From NCBI RefSeq assembly GCF_051148895.1, contig NZ_CP154625.1, positions 2,728,001-2,792,000 of the forward strand: a stretch of 64,000 nucleotides of DNA. The letters run 5' to 3'. Shown here one piece after another: positions 55,020 through 63,746 of the stretch. Source of the stretch: Terrisporobacter vanillatitrophus. Its GTDB lineage: Bacteria; Bacillota; Clostridia; Peptostreptococcales; Peptostreptococcaceae. The first letter of the stretch is position 1; each line of letters begins with the position of its first letter. A program made the translations under genes and the position numbers. The notes under the pieces were generated by a model. It did no database searches. It saw nothing but the letters and a program-made list of their open reading frames with translations, and was not told where the DNA came from.

Positions 55020-55481
55020 TTAATATAACTCAATCTTATTTGGCCATGGATTATTTCGTGCAATGCTCCATGTTTTATCAATATATTGCAGTGTATAAAT
55101 TTGCTCTACTGCATGGAAATAATAAGAACCTTTTGTAGTAACTTTATATCCTGCCTCATCCTCTTTTAATAATCCCATTACTTTTGCAATACCCAGCTCA
55201 AGTCTATAATCTTTACTTAAATCGCTATTAAACATGTTTTTATAAAGCTCTTTATCTAAATTCATATTGTAAACATTCCAAAATAACCAATAAGATTTTC
55301 TTGAAAACTTAGTAAAGTTTAATACTAAGGCACAGGCAAATTCATTTTTATTTATTGCATTTATGTACTCATCTACTGAGAAAGTATCCATATAATTTAA
55401 ATCACTATTATCATTGCACTTTACAAACTCAAATGGCTTAAAACTTCTGTTTAATACTGGTCTTAAAATATTCGTCAGCAT
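55020..55481 (-). CDS. Small protein resembling the C-terminal tail domain of HemN-like radical SAM enzymes
   Basis: I do not know a function. The 153-aa protein ends in a winged-helix-like region with GLLKEDEAGYKVTTKGSYYFH and EQIYTLQYIDKTWSIARNNPWP, a pattern I associate with the C-terminal part of HemN/HemW-type radical SAM proteins, but it has no CxxxCxxC of its own. It begins within 11 bp of the end of a radical SAM gene and is translated from an ATG with GGGGAG upstream, so the two are probably partners. The frame extends six codons further. Confidence 0.7.
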   Translation of the reverse strand: MLTNILRPVLNRSFKPFEFVKCNDNSDLNYMDTFSVDEYINAINKNEFACALVLNFTKFSRKSYWLFWNVYNMNLDKELYKNMFNSDLSKDYRLELGIAKVMGLLKEDEAGYKVTTKGSYYFHAVEQIYTLQYIDKTWSIARNNPWPNKIELY

Positions 55482-55491
55482 ATTCTCTCCC

Positions 55492-56394
55492 CTATACAAA
55501 TTTCAGATATGTTTTTAAAGTTTCATATATTATCTTAGGATTTCCACCAAACAATAAGGCAAATTCTACAGCAAATAAGTATCCACATTCATTGCATAGC
55601 CCATCTATTTCCACACATCTTCCACATATAAATCTCTTTTTGTTTTCTACTACCAAACATTGCTTGCAAGGTCTGCTCCAATTGTTATGTAAATAATAAT
55701 CTAGAGCAGAGTATAAATTAAATATGGGATAGCCTCCCTTTATAAGTTGTTTTATAGTGTTTACTACTTCAATTTTTTGTTCTATGCTTAAACTCAGATC
55801 CTCTGTACCCTCATAAGGTGTGTGAAAATTAAAGGAAATACTTTTTAGATTTTTAGTATTTTCAACTAATTCACAAAGCTCCTTTACATCCTTATAATTT
55901 CTATTATTAATGGCCATATATACACAGATATTGCTGTCATTGGCTTTTTCTACATTTTCTAATATGGTATCAAATGTATTGCCTCTTATGTAATTGTGAT
56001 TTTCTTTTCTTCCATCAATACTTAGAAATATAATATCCGCTTCTTTAATATCTAAATCTATAGTTCCGTTGGTAACTATATTAACTAATTCAAAGCCTAT
56101 TTCTTTAGCTTCTGCAATTAAGTCTTTAGCATTTTTCCCCTTGTCATTCCAAAGAAGTGTTTCTCCACCACAAAAAAACAAAATTCTAACGCCTTCATTA
56201 TAAAGCTTAAGCATTTCCTCCTTTATGTCTTCATAAGGATGAATTATTTTGTTTATGTTGTTCACTGCACAATGCTTACAAGTAAGGTTGCAATAATCTG
56301 TAAGTATTATAGTTGCAAGTATTGGATTAGTATTTTTGAAAAATATTGTTTTTAATCCATACCTTGAAAATTCTATAAATGATCTTAGCTTCAT
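55492..56394 (-). CDS. Radical SAM protein with C-terminal cysteine cluster
   Basis: The 300-aa protein has the 4Fe-4S motif CNLTCKHC (near residue 36), the GGE-like FFCGGETLLW and LSIDGRKENHNYIRG, typical of SPASM/twitch-type radical SAM enzymes. Near the C-terminus an auxiliary cluster region has CKQC, then CGRC and CNEC (seven or so cysteines). Such clusters occur in peptide- or lipid-modifying enzymes. The substrate is unknown and there is no precursor-peptide gene visible next to it. GGGGAG lies before the ATG at 56394; 11 further codons upstream are open. Confidence 0.85.
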   Translation of the reverse strand: MKLRSFIEFSRYGLKTIFFKNTNPILATIILTDYCNLTCKHCAVNNINKIIHPYEDIKEEMLKLYNEGVRILFFCGGETLLWNDKGKNAKDLIAEAKEIGFELVNIVTNGTIDLDIKEADIIFLSIDGRKENHNYIRGNTFDTILENVEKANDSNICVYMAINNRNYKDVKELCELVENTKNLKSISFNFHTPYEGTEDLSLSIEQKIEVVNTIKQLIKGGYPIFNLYSALDYYLHNNWSRPCKQCLVVENKKRFICGRCVEIDGLCNECGYLFAVEFALLFGGNPKIIYETLKTYLKFV

Positions 56395-56510
56395 GATTTT
56401 TCTCCCCAATTTAAATATATTAAGCAATTAATAAATGTATTTTTTTACAATTATGTCTAAATTTTATAACAAGATAATAAGAATGGCAAATTAATTCTTT
56501 TAATAAAAAA

Positions 56511-56561
56511 ATAAAGCATACTAAGATAAGAGCCTTCTCCATTTTCTTAATATGCTTTTAT
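56511..56561 (-). terminator. Intrinsic terminator of the ABC-F gene
   Basis: Arms of about 12 bp (from 56514 and to 56555, one mismatch) enclose a long loop, with a seven-U tail on the minus strand. The hairpin lies just after the ABC-F stop. Confidence 0.75.
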
Positions 56562-56570
56562 TGACAACTT

Positions 56571-58220
56571 CTATTTGCTAGCTACTTCTTTTAACTTAAG
56601 TAAAAGTTCATCATATTTCTTTTCATATTCAGCTTTTTTATTAATATCAGTCTCAACACATAACATGGAAATCACATGGCTCATTTCATTTTCTAAGACC
56701 AATATTTCCTCTTCCTTTTTATGATTAATTGATTTTAATTTTTTATTGTTTTCATTTTCCATATACTTACTGTAATTGCCATTAAACTCTTTAATTTTTT
56801 TATTTTTAATCTCAATAATATAGTCACACACCTTATCAATAAATGCCCTGTCATGAGATACTATAAGCATTGTTTTCTCCGTATTTTTTAAAGACTCCTC
56901 AAGAGCTTGGAGTGAAACAATATCTAAATAGTTGGTAGGTTCATCTAAAATTAAAAAGTTATTATTCTCTAAAATTATTTTACAAAGTGATATTTTCACC
57001 TTCTCTCCACCACTTAATACATTTACATTTTTATATACATCATCGCCTTTAAATCCAAATAAATTCAAATTTATTCTTATAAAAGTTTCATCAAAAGAAG
57101 AAGATATTTTTATATTATCTAAAATACTTTTTTCTCCATCTAGTACATATTGATTTTGGTCAAAATAGCCTATTCTCACCCTAGGATTTATTCTTATCGC
57201 TGTATTATTATTATTTATAATCTCTTTAATCAATGTAGTTTTTCCACATCCATTTTCACCTAACAGAGCTATTTTCTTATTTCGTTTAAATTTAAAGGAA
57301 ACATTATCTAGTAAATTCTTGTCTTCAATAGAAAGTGTAAGATTATTTATTTCCACCAAATTTTTACTTACTATTTCCAAACCATCTTTTATATATATTT
57401 TAATGGAATTTGTACTTTTAGGCTTTTCCTTCACCTCTAGCTTATCTATTCTACTTTGTATGGCTTTCACATTTTGATCTAAATTTTGCTTTTGTCTTTG
57501 ACCACCCATTTTGTGAAGTCTAGCTTCTGAGTTACCCATTCTTTTGGGAGCTCTTCTTATTCCTTCACTTAAACTTATTTTTTTAATTTTAGCATACTCT
57601 AACCTTTTCTTTTCTGACACATACTGCTCAAATTCAAATTTTTGTCTATCTCTTTCTTCTTCTTTTAATTTTAAATATGTTGAGTAATTTCCATTGTATA
57701 TTTTTAATTTACCATCTTCTATTTCAACGATTTTATTACACAAAGCATCTAAAAATCTTCTATCATGCGATACCAACAACATAGCTCCCTTATGCTTTTT
57801 TAACATTTCTTCAAGAACTGAAACACTTTGCTGATCTAAGTTTGAAGTTGGCTCATCTGCTATTATAAGCTTCTTTTGCTCCTTGAGAGCATTGGCTATT
57901 CTTAACTTTACCTTTTCTCCACCAGACAAATATTCTTCAAATTTATCAGGTGCATGAAGCATGCTTTTGATTTTGTTATCACTTGATAAAACATCTACAT
58001 CTTCATTTTGAGTAATATATGAATAACTGTTAGTTAAATATATTTGACCTTGGTCTAATTCTATTTTCCCTATTAAAGCTTTTATCAAAGTTGTTTTTCC
58101 TATTCCATTTGCTCCAACTAAGCCTATTTTTTCATTTTCTAATATTTCAAATTTGTCTATATCAAGTATTAATCTATCTGAATAATACTTTTTTAACTTA
58201 TCTATACTCACTAATTGCAT
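56571..58220 (-). CDS. ABC-F ribosome-protection type ATPase
   Basis: ABC-F proteins lack membrane domains; resistance members bind the ribosome E site and dislodge antibiotics. Two ATPase modules are present: GANGIGKTTLIK, LSGGEKVKLRIA, IIADEPTSNLD, then GENGCGKTTLIK, LSGGEKVKISLC, ILDEPTNYLD. The linker between them (about 185-290) is basic and helical with RRAPKRMGNSEARLHKMG, as in Vga/Lsa/CplR-type proteins that confer lincosamide, streptogramin A or pleuromutilin resistance. A C-terminal coiled tail covers about 500-549. The attenuated leader upstream supports an antibiotic-inducible resistance role; the drug range is inference. Confidence 0.92.
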   Translation of the reverse strand: MQLVSIDKLKKYYSDRLILDIDKFEILENEKIGLVGANGIGKTTLIKALIGKIELDQGQIYLTNSYSYITQNEDVDVLSSDNKIKSMLHAPDKFEEYLSGGEKVKLRIANALKEQKKLIIADEPTSNLDQQSVSVLEEMLKKHKGAMLLVSHDRRFLDALCNKIVEIEDGKLKIYNGNYSTYLKLKEEERDRQKFEFEQYVSEKKRLEYAKIKKISLSEGIRRAPKRMGNSEARLHKMGGQRQKQNLDQNVKAIQSRIDKLEVKEKPKSTNSIKIYIKDGLEIVSKNLVEINNLTLSIEDKNLLDNVSFKFKRNKKIALLGENGCGKTTLIKEIINNNNTAIRINPRVRIGYFDQNQYVLDGEKSILDNIKISSSFDETFIRINLNLFGFKGDDVYKNVNVLSGGEKVKISLCKIILENNNFLILDEPTNYLDIVSLQALEESLKNTEKTMLIVSHDRAFIDKVCDYIIEIKNKKIKEFNGNYSKYMENENNKKLKSINHKKEEEILVLENEMSHVISMLCVETDINKKAEYEKKYDELLLKLKEVASK

Positions 58221-58229
58221 AAAAAAAAT

Positions 58230-58372
58230 CCCTCCTCTTTGTACTCAAATATAAGGAGAGACTATTATAATAATAGGCACACTAAAACAAAATCAGCTCT
58301 GCTAAGATATAAAATAAGACTTCACTTTCTGCATCTTACTACATTGCTTAATATTTTATAATTTACTCTCCT
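58230..58372 (-). promoter_or_regulatory. Transcription attenuator of the ABC-F gene (mutually exclusive hairpins)
   Basis: Read on the minus strand, GAGGAGAG (58365-58372) can pair with CTCTCCTT (58253-58260), and CTCTCC (58255-58260) can instead pair with GGAGGG (58230-58235). The second hairpin is followed by a run of eight U (58222-58229) and takes in the ribosome binding site of the ABC-F gene, only 8 nt before its ATG. So one fold ends transcription and hides the Shine-Dalgarno, the other frees both. A stalled ribosome on the leader between the arms would tip the balance. Confidence 0.75.
58302..58334 (-). CDS. Possible 10-codon leader peptide in the ABC-F attenuator
   Basis: An ATG-started frame MQKVKSYFIS, then TAG, lies between the antiterminator arm and its partner. 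It is in the right place for a ribosome-stalling leader peptide, but the Shine-Dalgarno upstream is weak (GTAAG). Treat as a candidate only. Confidence 0.35.
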   Translation of the reverse strand: MQKVKSYFIS

Positions 58373-58417
58373 CAATTTAAGCACTATAAATACGCCTGCT
58401 AAAATAGGCTTTTAAAA

Positions 58418-58445
58418 TTTATAATACTTTTATTTTAAAGGTAAA
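58418..58445 (-). promoter_or_regulatory. Candidate promoter of the ABC-F leader
   Basis: On the minus strand TTTACC (58440-58445) and TATAAA (58418-58423) are 16 bp apart; the leader would be about 190 nt. A small GCCT/AGGC hairpin (58392-58407) follows at its 5' end. The rest of the gap, 58446-58690, is AT-rich and shows nothing I can name. Confidence 0.5.
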
Positions 58446-58698
58446 TTATAACTTCATTTTATTTTTATCCGTACCCTTTCTTTTTTATTTTTCAATAGTA
58501 TTTTATCACGTTTAATCTTTAATTAATATATTTTTTTAGCTTTTTCACAATTTAACTCATACTTATATGATTACTACTATAACCGTTTTCAACACTTTAA
58601 AATCTAAACATCTAAAATACCCAGCGAAGCAGTTATTACTTGTTTTTATGTTGTTTCTAATCAAAGGTGAGCTCACAAAAATTTAAGGAGGTAATATT

Positions 58699-58920
58699 AT
58701 GGCTGTAGTTTCAAATCCCAACACTTCATCTATAAAGGTAAAATTTGATCATAGCACTGATTTAAATGGTGACAGAATCATAAAAACAAAGACTTTTTCT
58801 AGCATAAAATCAGATGATTCAAATGATAACATCTTAGCTGTGGTAAATGCCATTTTGGGTTTACAACAGCATACTTTAAGTGGCACAAACAGAATAGATA
58901 ATTCTTCCTTATCTGAATAG
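58699..58920 (+). CDS. DUF1659 protein
   Basis: This 73-aa soluble protein matches the DUF1659 family: a strand pair SIKVKFDHSTDLNGDRIIKTKTFSSI, then DDSNDNILAVVNAILGLQ with a C-terminal helix. The function is unknown; in many Firmicutes such genes are paired with a DUF2922 gene, which is absent here. AAGGAGG stands 7 nt before the ATG, so translation should be strong. It converges with the DUF4153 gene, whose stop lies 10 bp away. Confidence 0.85.
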   Translation: MAVVSNPNTSSIKVKFDHSTDLNGDRIIKTKTFSSIKSDDSNDNILAVVNAILGLQQHTLSGTNRIDNSSLSE

Positions 58921-58929
58921 GAAGTTCCA

Positions 58930-60786
58930 TTAATGTTTTTCATTGAAATATAATGTGTTAGGGTTAATCCAGTAATTTATTTTATCTTTATTAGAATCAC
59001 TGTTTATTTCTACATTGCTAAAAATAAGCATAATATTTATTTCAGAAGTTTCAAATTTTAAGCTCATATCCTCCAATGTTGCAGAATTTTTATCCATTTT
59101 TCCTGGAGGGAATTTTTTTGTAATCCTATCTAAATACTCATTCATATCCAAATCAACTATTATTTCATCATTAAGTAATATCTTTAAAAAAGGTACTCCA
59201 TCTTGTTGATTTACTTGCCAATAAACTCTATAAATCCCTCTATTCCCATTGATCGTCACAAATTCATTTTCTTTATCAGAAATATTTTGCATATTAACTG
59301 CCCAACGATAATCCTTAATATCAATGACTTCTTGTCTTAAAAATAAAGATGTTCCCATGTAATTATCTAGTATTTCATTATCATATTTAGGAAAGGTCTT
59401 TTCAAAACCAAAAGTTTTCTTGAAATTTTCACTATTTATAAAATCTTTATCAAACCACTTAGGTAATCTTGCATTTTCTATACTTCCTAAATATTCTACT
59501 GCATCAGTAATTGATTCTCGTATATTTTCTTCTGGCTCCTTTATTGCAGGAACTATATTTTCACCTTTAAACATCCCTTCTTTTTCAAGAAGTTTCTCTA
59601 GTCTGCTTACTTGTGATGTAACAGGAAAATCATTATACCCAATATATGGGGTAACTGAAATTATAGCTAAAATACTTGTAGTAGTAACAATAAAATGATA
59701 TGTTTTTTCTTTCTTAAGCATTAATAGAATTGCTGAAGTTAATGTTCCAATCCAAATTAAAGCAAAAATATACTCTGTTGTTTTAAGGCCATATTTTTGC
59801 AATTGAACAAATAATGCCCAAGCTTCAAAAGCTAATATAAATATAGCTGCAATAGGATATGTTTTTTTATAAAACTTTGCCATATCTGTTTTATAATGAG
59901 CACTCATTATATATAAACATATACCTCCAATTGCATAAGAAGAAGCAATTGATGAAAGTCTTATAAAAGGAACTTCCATTCCATCCATAATCGTCTTTAC
60001 CGTCCATAAAATCAACACAAAAGTCAACGCTAACATAATCGGAATCATAATATATCCAAATAATATTTCTATAAAACGAGGTTGCCTTTGCGCAATTTCT
60101 CTCTGTTTGTCAACAACACCTTTTCGAAAATCAGGAAAATATCCTACAAAAATGGTAAATGCTAAAAATCCGCTTAATGTCCCAATATAACCATACACAT
60201 TACTACTTAACTCTCTGTAAAGAAGTGCTTTGACAGCTCCTGCTACTCCTGATGTTCCTAACATTATTACAAGACCATAAATAACAGCTATGATAAATGC
60301 TTTATTAAACATAAAAAATGATTTTGGAAAATCAGACTGTTCTTCTTGGTCCTCTGCTAAGATAATAAATGCCAAAATACTTACAAAGATAACTACACCT
60401 ACTCTTGCAGTAGCTATTGAAGAAATGCTCTCATATCTCATTAAGGAGTACTCAGGGTATATTCCACCAAAAAAGTAAAGCAATATTATTGTTATAATGG
60501 TAACTATAATTCCTAGAATATTTGCTAATTGAAATATTTTTTTATTGTTATATCTACTTTGTACTGCTGTAATCAATGCAAGACTAAATATAGCTCCTAA
60601 AGCAAATGATAAATGTAAACAGTTAAAAAGAAAGTTGTAAGCTTCCTGTTTAGGCCAATCCATATGAATCCTTATTATTGTAACAATAGAAAAGGCTACT
60701 GCATTTGCAATTACTATAGGATATCTTTCAAACGCTTTTGCTGAACCTTTAAAAACCTTTGATGTAGAACGAATTAAACTCTCCAT
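58930..60786 (-). CDS. DUF4153 polytopic membrane protein
   Basis: The 618-aa protein has about 12 hydrophobic helices in its first ~380 residues (for instance VIANAVAFSIVTIIRIHM and ALGAIFSLALITAVQ) and a soluble C-terminal domain of about 200 residues. The DUF4153 family is found in Firmicutes with no settled function. AGGAGG lies 8 nt before the ATG at 60786; 39 further codons are open upstream but lie in low-complexity AT-rich sequence and run into a LysR pseudogene, so I reject them. It is monocistronic. Confidence 0.88.
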   Translation of the reverse strand: MESLIRSTSKVFKGSAKAFERYPIVIANAVAFSIVTIIRIHMDWPKQEAYNFLFNCLHLSFALGAIFSLALITAVQSRYNNKKIFQLANILGIIVTIITIILLYFFGGIYPEYSLMRYESISSIATARVGVVIFVSILAFIILAEDQEEQSDFPKSFFMFNKAFIIAVIYGLVIMLGTSGVAGAVKALLYRELSSNVYGYIGTLSGFLAFTIFVGYFPDFRKGVVDKQREIAQRQPRFIEILFGYIMIPIMLALTFVLILWTVKTIMDGMEVPFIRLSSIASSYAIGGICLYIMSAHYKTDMAKFYKKTYPIAAIFILAFEAWALFVQLQKYGLKTTEYIFALIWIGTLTSAILLMLKKEKTYHFIVTTTSILAIISVTPYIGYNDFPVTSQVSRLEKLLEKEGMFKGENIVPAIKEPEENIRESITDAVEYLGSIENARLPKWFDKDFINSENFKKTFGFEKTFPKYDNEILDNYMGTSLFLRQEVIDIKDYRWAVNMQNISDKENEFVTINGNRGIYRVYWQVNQQDGVPFLKILLNDEIIVDLDMNEYLDRITKKFPPGKMDKNSATLEDMSLKFETSEINIMLIFSNVEINSDSNKDKINYWINPNTLYFNEKH

Positions 60787-60901
60787 AAAAACACCTCCTA
60801 TTTTATTATAATTAGTATTTAATAATGGTGGTAGTCTAAAACATATTTTAATTTTTATTTTTAAATTTATCTTTACTTCTATTATTTTTATTTTACCACT
60901 C

Positions 60902-61094
60902 ACAAAATTAGTGTAGGTAATAAATTGATCCCTTATTTAAAAGAAGGGCTTGGATATAGTTTTGTTCCTCACAGTGCAGTAAAAAGTGAGATTGAAGAAG
61001 GATCTTTGGTTTCTATAAATCTAATCATGAAAAAAATAAAAAATATTTACAAAAAATAGAATCTCTGTTACTATATAAATCAAATAAAAAATAA
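60902..61094 (+). pseudogene. LysR-type regulator, C-terminal remnant with a frameshift
   Basis: The plus strand reads SVGNKLIPYLKEGLGYSFVP and then SAVKSEIEEGSLVSINLI, the end of a LysR substrate-binding domain, in one frame from about 60910 to 61040. After a slip in the A-rich stretch near 61030-61048 another frame reads KYLQKIESLLLYKSNKK to a TAA at 61092-61094, the natural C-terminus. The DNA-binding N-terminal two thirds are gone. The fragment abuts the SAM-I riboswitch. Confidence 0.85.
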
Positions 61095-61101
61095 ATATCT
61101 T

Positions 61102-61203
61102 CTTATCCAGAGAGGTGGAGGGAAAGGCCCTATGAAACCCGGCAACCAGTATATTAATTATACATTGGTGCTAAATCCTGCAGCATTTTTGCTGAAAGAT
61201 AAG
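61102..61203 (+). promoter_or_regulatory. SAM-I riboswitch (S-box)
   Basis: The aptamer has the canonical blocks CTTATCCAGAGAGGTGGAGG, GGCCCTATGAAACCCGGCAA, TGGTGCTAAATCC and GCTGAAAGATAAG, with the outer stem CTTATC/GATAAG closed at 61102-61107 and 61198-61203. A terminator follows at 61220-61247. SAM binding should stop transcription into the methyltransferase gene. Confidence 0.97.
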
Positions 61204-61219
61204 TGTAAATTAAGTCTTC

Positions 61220-61247
61220 AAAGCCTAAGTTTATACTTAGGCTTTTA
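61220..61247 (+). terminator. Expression-platform terminator of the SAM-I riboswitch
   Basis: Perfect 11-bp arms (AAAGCCTAAGT with ACTTAGGCTTT) and a 4-nt loop are followed by T-rich sequence, 17 bp after the aptamer. Confidence 0.92.
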
Positions 61248-61302
61248 TTTTTTAGTAAGACTAATTCTAATGGGATAAGTTGAAATTGAAAGGGGAAATA
61301 AT

Positions 61303-62235
61303 ATGAATCCAGTAGAAAAATTTTTAAAAGAAAACAAACTAATGATTTTAGACGGAGCATTGGCGACAGAACTTGAAAGAAGAGGATGTGATATAAATGA
61401 TTCTCTTTGGTCAGCAAAAATTTTAGCAAAGAATCCTGAAGTAATAAAAGATGTGCATTACGATTATTTTGCATCAGGTGCGGATTGTGCCATAACTGCA
61501 AGCTATCAGGCAACTATAAAAGGTTTCGTAGAAAATGGATATAGTGAAGATGAAGCAAGAAGACTTATTTCTAAGTCTGTAGAAATAGCAAAAGAAGCTA
61601 GAGATGAGTTTTGGAAAGATGAAAAAAATAGAGAAAACAGATCTTATCCAATAGTCGCTGCATCTGTTGGACCTTATGGTGCCTATTTGGCAGATGGTAG
61701 TGAGTATAGAGGAAATTACAATATTAGTGATGATGAATTAAAAAATTTCCATAAAGAAAGAATAGAACTTTTAATAAACGCTGGTGCAGATATATTAGCT
61801 TGTGAGACTATTCCTTGTTTACAAGAGGCTAAAGCAATTGTAGAAGTTGTAAAAGAATTTGAGGGAGTTTATTGCTGGATAAGTTTCAGTTGCAAAAGTG
61901 AGACTGAAATAAGTGATGGTACCTTAATTTCTACTTGTATAAAGGAATTAGAAGCATTACCTCAAGTGGCAGCTGTAGGAATTAACTGTACAGCACCTAA
62001 TTATGTAAGTTCTTTAATAAAAGAAATTAAAGAAGTTTCTAAGAAAGCTATTGTAGCATATCCAAACTCAGGAGAAGAATATGATGCTAATACTAAGGAT
62101 TGGCATGGCAAAACTTCAGATAAATGTTTCTGTGAAAGTTGCAAATCTTGGTATGAGGATGGCGCTAGATTAATAGGTGGATGTTGCAGAACTACACCAG
62201 AAGATATAAAATCAATAGCTGATTGGGCTAGATAA
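61303..62235 (+). CDS. mmuM: Homocysteine S-methyltransferase
   Basis: This zinc-thiolate enzyme transfers a methyl group (from S-methylmethionine or SAM in known members) to homocysteine, making methionine. The 310-aa protein has LDGALATELERRG at the start, the zinc Cys in GINCTAPNYV and the GGCCRTTPEDI pair at the end. AAAGGGGA precedes the ATG. Being behind a SAM-I riboswitch, it should be made when SAM is short. A cation symporter gene follows 24 bp downstream in the same operon. Confidence 0.94.
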   Translation: MNPVEKFLKENKLMILDGALATELERRGCDINDSLWSAKILAKNPEVIKDVHYDYFASGADCAITASYQATIKGFVENGYSEDEARRLISKSVEIAKEARDEFWKDEKNRENRSYPIVAASVGPYGAYLADGSEYRGNYNISDDELKNFHKERIELLINAGADILACETIPCLQEAKAIVEVVKEFEGVYCWISFSCKSETEISDGTLISTCIKELEALPQVAAVGINCTAPNYVSSLIKEIKEVSKKAIVAYPNSGEEYDANTKDWHGKTSDKCFCESCKSWYEDGARLIGGCCRTTPEDIKSIADWAR

Positions 62236-62259
62236 AAAGATAATTTAAGGGGGATGTAT

Positions 62260-63648
62260 ATGGATTTATTTTTAAATATTTTACAGAGTATATCAGATTT
62301 TTTATGGGGAACTCCAATGACGGTGGCTCTTGTGGGGACAGGAGTTTATCTATCTTTTAAATTTAAATTTAGATATATAATAAATATGAAATTTCATTTT
62401 AAAAACACTTTTGCCAAAGCTTTTAAGAAAAATGATGGTGAAGGAAGTGTAACCGGGTTTGCTGCAGCTTGCACAGCTATGGCAAATACTATAGGTATAG
62501 GAAATATAGGTGGAGTTGCTACTGCTATTACTATGGGAGGACCTGGGGCAGTATTTTGGATGTGGATATCTGCTTTATTTGGAATGTCTACTAAAGCAGC
62601 TGAGATAATCCTTGGGCAACGTTATCGTGTCAAATTCAATGAAAGTAGTGATGAATATATATGTGATCGTTCTTTCGTAATGAAAAATGCCATGGGATGG
62701 AAAAAGAGTGGATTTTTACTTGCCATATCTTGTTTTTTATTTGGACCATGGACTTGTTTAGTACAAACAAATTCTGTTACATCTTCATTAAATGAAGCCT
62801 TCGGAATTAATCCTACACTAATTCTTGCAGTACTTGGAATTACAGTTATTATAACAATTGTAGGAGGACTTAAGAGAATATCTGCTACAGTAGAAAAAGT
62901 AGTCCCATTTATGGCAATGATTTACATATTAGCTGGTCTTGGAATTCTTATATTAAATATAGATAAGGTTCCAGAATCTATAGGTCTTATTTTCAAATCA
63001 GCATTTACACCAGTAGCAGGAGTAGGAGGATTTGCTGGAGCCACAGTTCGAGAATCTATCCGATATGGCATAGCAAGGGGCCTTTATTCAAATGATGCTG
63101 GAACAGGTTACGGAATAGTTGCCCATGCAGCAGCAAAAACAGATCATCCAGTGAGACAATCTTCTTGGGGATGGGGAGAAGTTTTTCTAGATACTATTGT
63201 AGTTTGCTCAGTAACAGCTTTATCAATAATTATCACAAATGTATATGTAGATTTTCCAGACATAACAAGTGCACAACTTACAACAGTTGCCTTCAAAGTA
63301 GCTTACGGAGATTTGGGTGGATATTTTATGGGTATTGCCACAACTCTCTTTGCATGGACTACCATAGTTGGAATGTATTATGCTAGCGAAAAATCAGTAA
63401 ACTACTTCTTAGGAGATTCTAAAAAAGGAAAGATTGGAATTTATATCTATATGATTTACTTCATAATACCAGTAATTTTTTTCTCAAATTTTGAAGCTGA
63501 ATTACTATGGGCTGTAACAGACTTACTAAGCGCCATCTATGTTATAGTTACACTTATTTTAATTTATGGAAACAGAAAAGAAATCTTCAGATTATATAAT
63601 GAATTTTGGGATGAAAAAGTTAAATTAAAAGACTTAAAAGAAGCATAA
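62260..63648 (+). CDS. Alanine/glycine:cation symporter family (AgcS) transporter
   Basis: The product (462 aa) has about eleven membrane helices and AgcS-family hallmarks: FAAACTAMANTIGIGNIGGV near the N-terminal third, GGPGAVFWMWISALFGM, TKAAEIILGQRYR and RGLYSNDAGTGYG. Known members use Na+ or H+ to import alanine or glycine. Because it is the only partner of a SAM-regulated methyltransferase, methionine or S-methylmethionine is a likely alternative cargo here. GGGGG lies 6 nt before the ATG at 62260; an ATG two codons earlier is too close. Confidence 0.93.
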   Translation: MDLFLNILQSISDFLWGTPMTVALVGTGVYLSFKFKFRYIINMKFHFKNTFAKAFKKNDGEGSVTGFAAACTAMANTIGIGNIGGVATAITMGGPGAVFWMWISALFGMSTKAAEIILGQRYRVKFNESSDEYICDRSFVMKNAMGWKKSGFLLAISCFLFGPWTCLVQTNSVTSSLNEAFGINPTLILAVLGITVIITIVGGLKRISATVEKVVPFMAMIYILAGLGILILNIDKVPESIGLIFKSAFTPVAGVGGFAGATVRESIRYGIARGLYSNDAGTGYGIVAHAAAKTDHPVRQSSWGWGEVFLDTIVVCSVTALSIIITNVYVDFPDITSAQLTTVAFKVAYGDLGGYFMGIATTLFAWTTIVGMYYASEKSVNYFLGDSKKGKIGIYIYMIYFIIPVIFFSNFEAELLWAVTDLLSAIYVIVTLILIYGNRKEIFRLYNEFWDEKVKLKDLKEA

Positions 63649-63679
63649 GCCTATATAAAAAATTCACTAAAAATACTCT

Positions 63680-63713
63680 AAATCTTGTTCTAACATAGAT
63701 TAGAACAAGATTT
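63680..63713. terminator. Strong hairpin between the AgcS and VWA genes
   Basis: Fourteen-bp perfect arms (63680-63693 with 63700-63713) and a 6-nt loop lie between convergent genes. Neither side has a long T-run, so it may act partly as an mRNA 3' end protector. Confidence 0.55.
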
Positions 63714-63746
63714 AGAACAGTCATTGGAACAGAGCATGACAACTAA

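Noticed and set aside
60787..60903. 39-codon extension of the DUF4153 protein
   Set aside because: It is low-complexity Lys/Ile sequence leading into the LysR remnant; AGGAGG supports the ATG at 60786.
61154..61513. Minus-strand open frame of 119 codons across the SAM-I riboswitch and mmuM
   Set aside because: It overlaps a clear aptamer, terminator and gene on the plus strand; the translation is low-complexity Leu-rich sequence.
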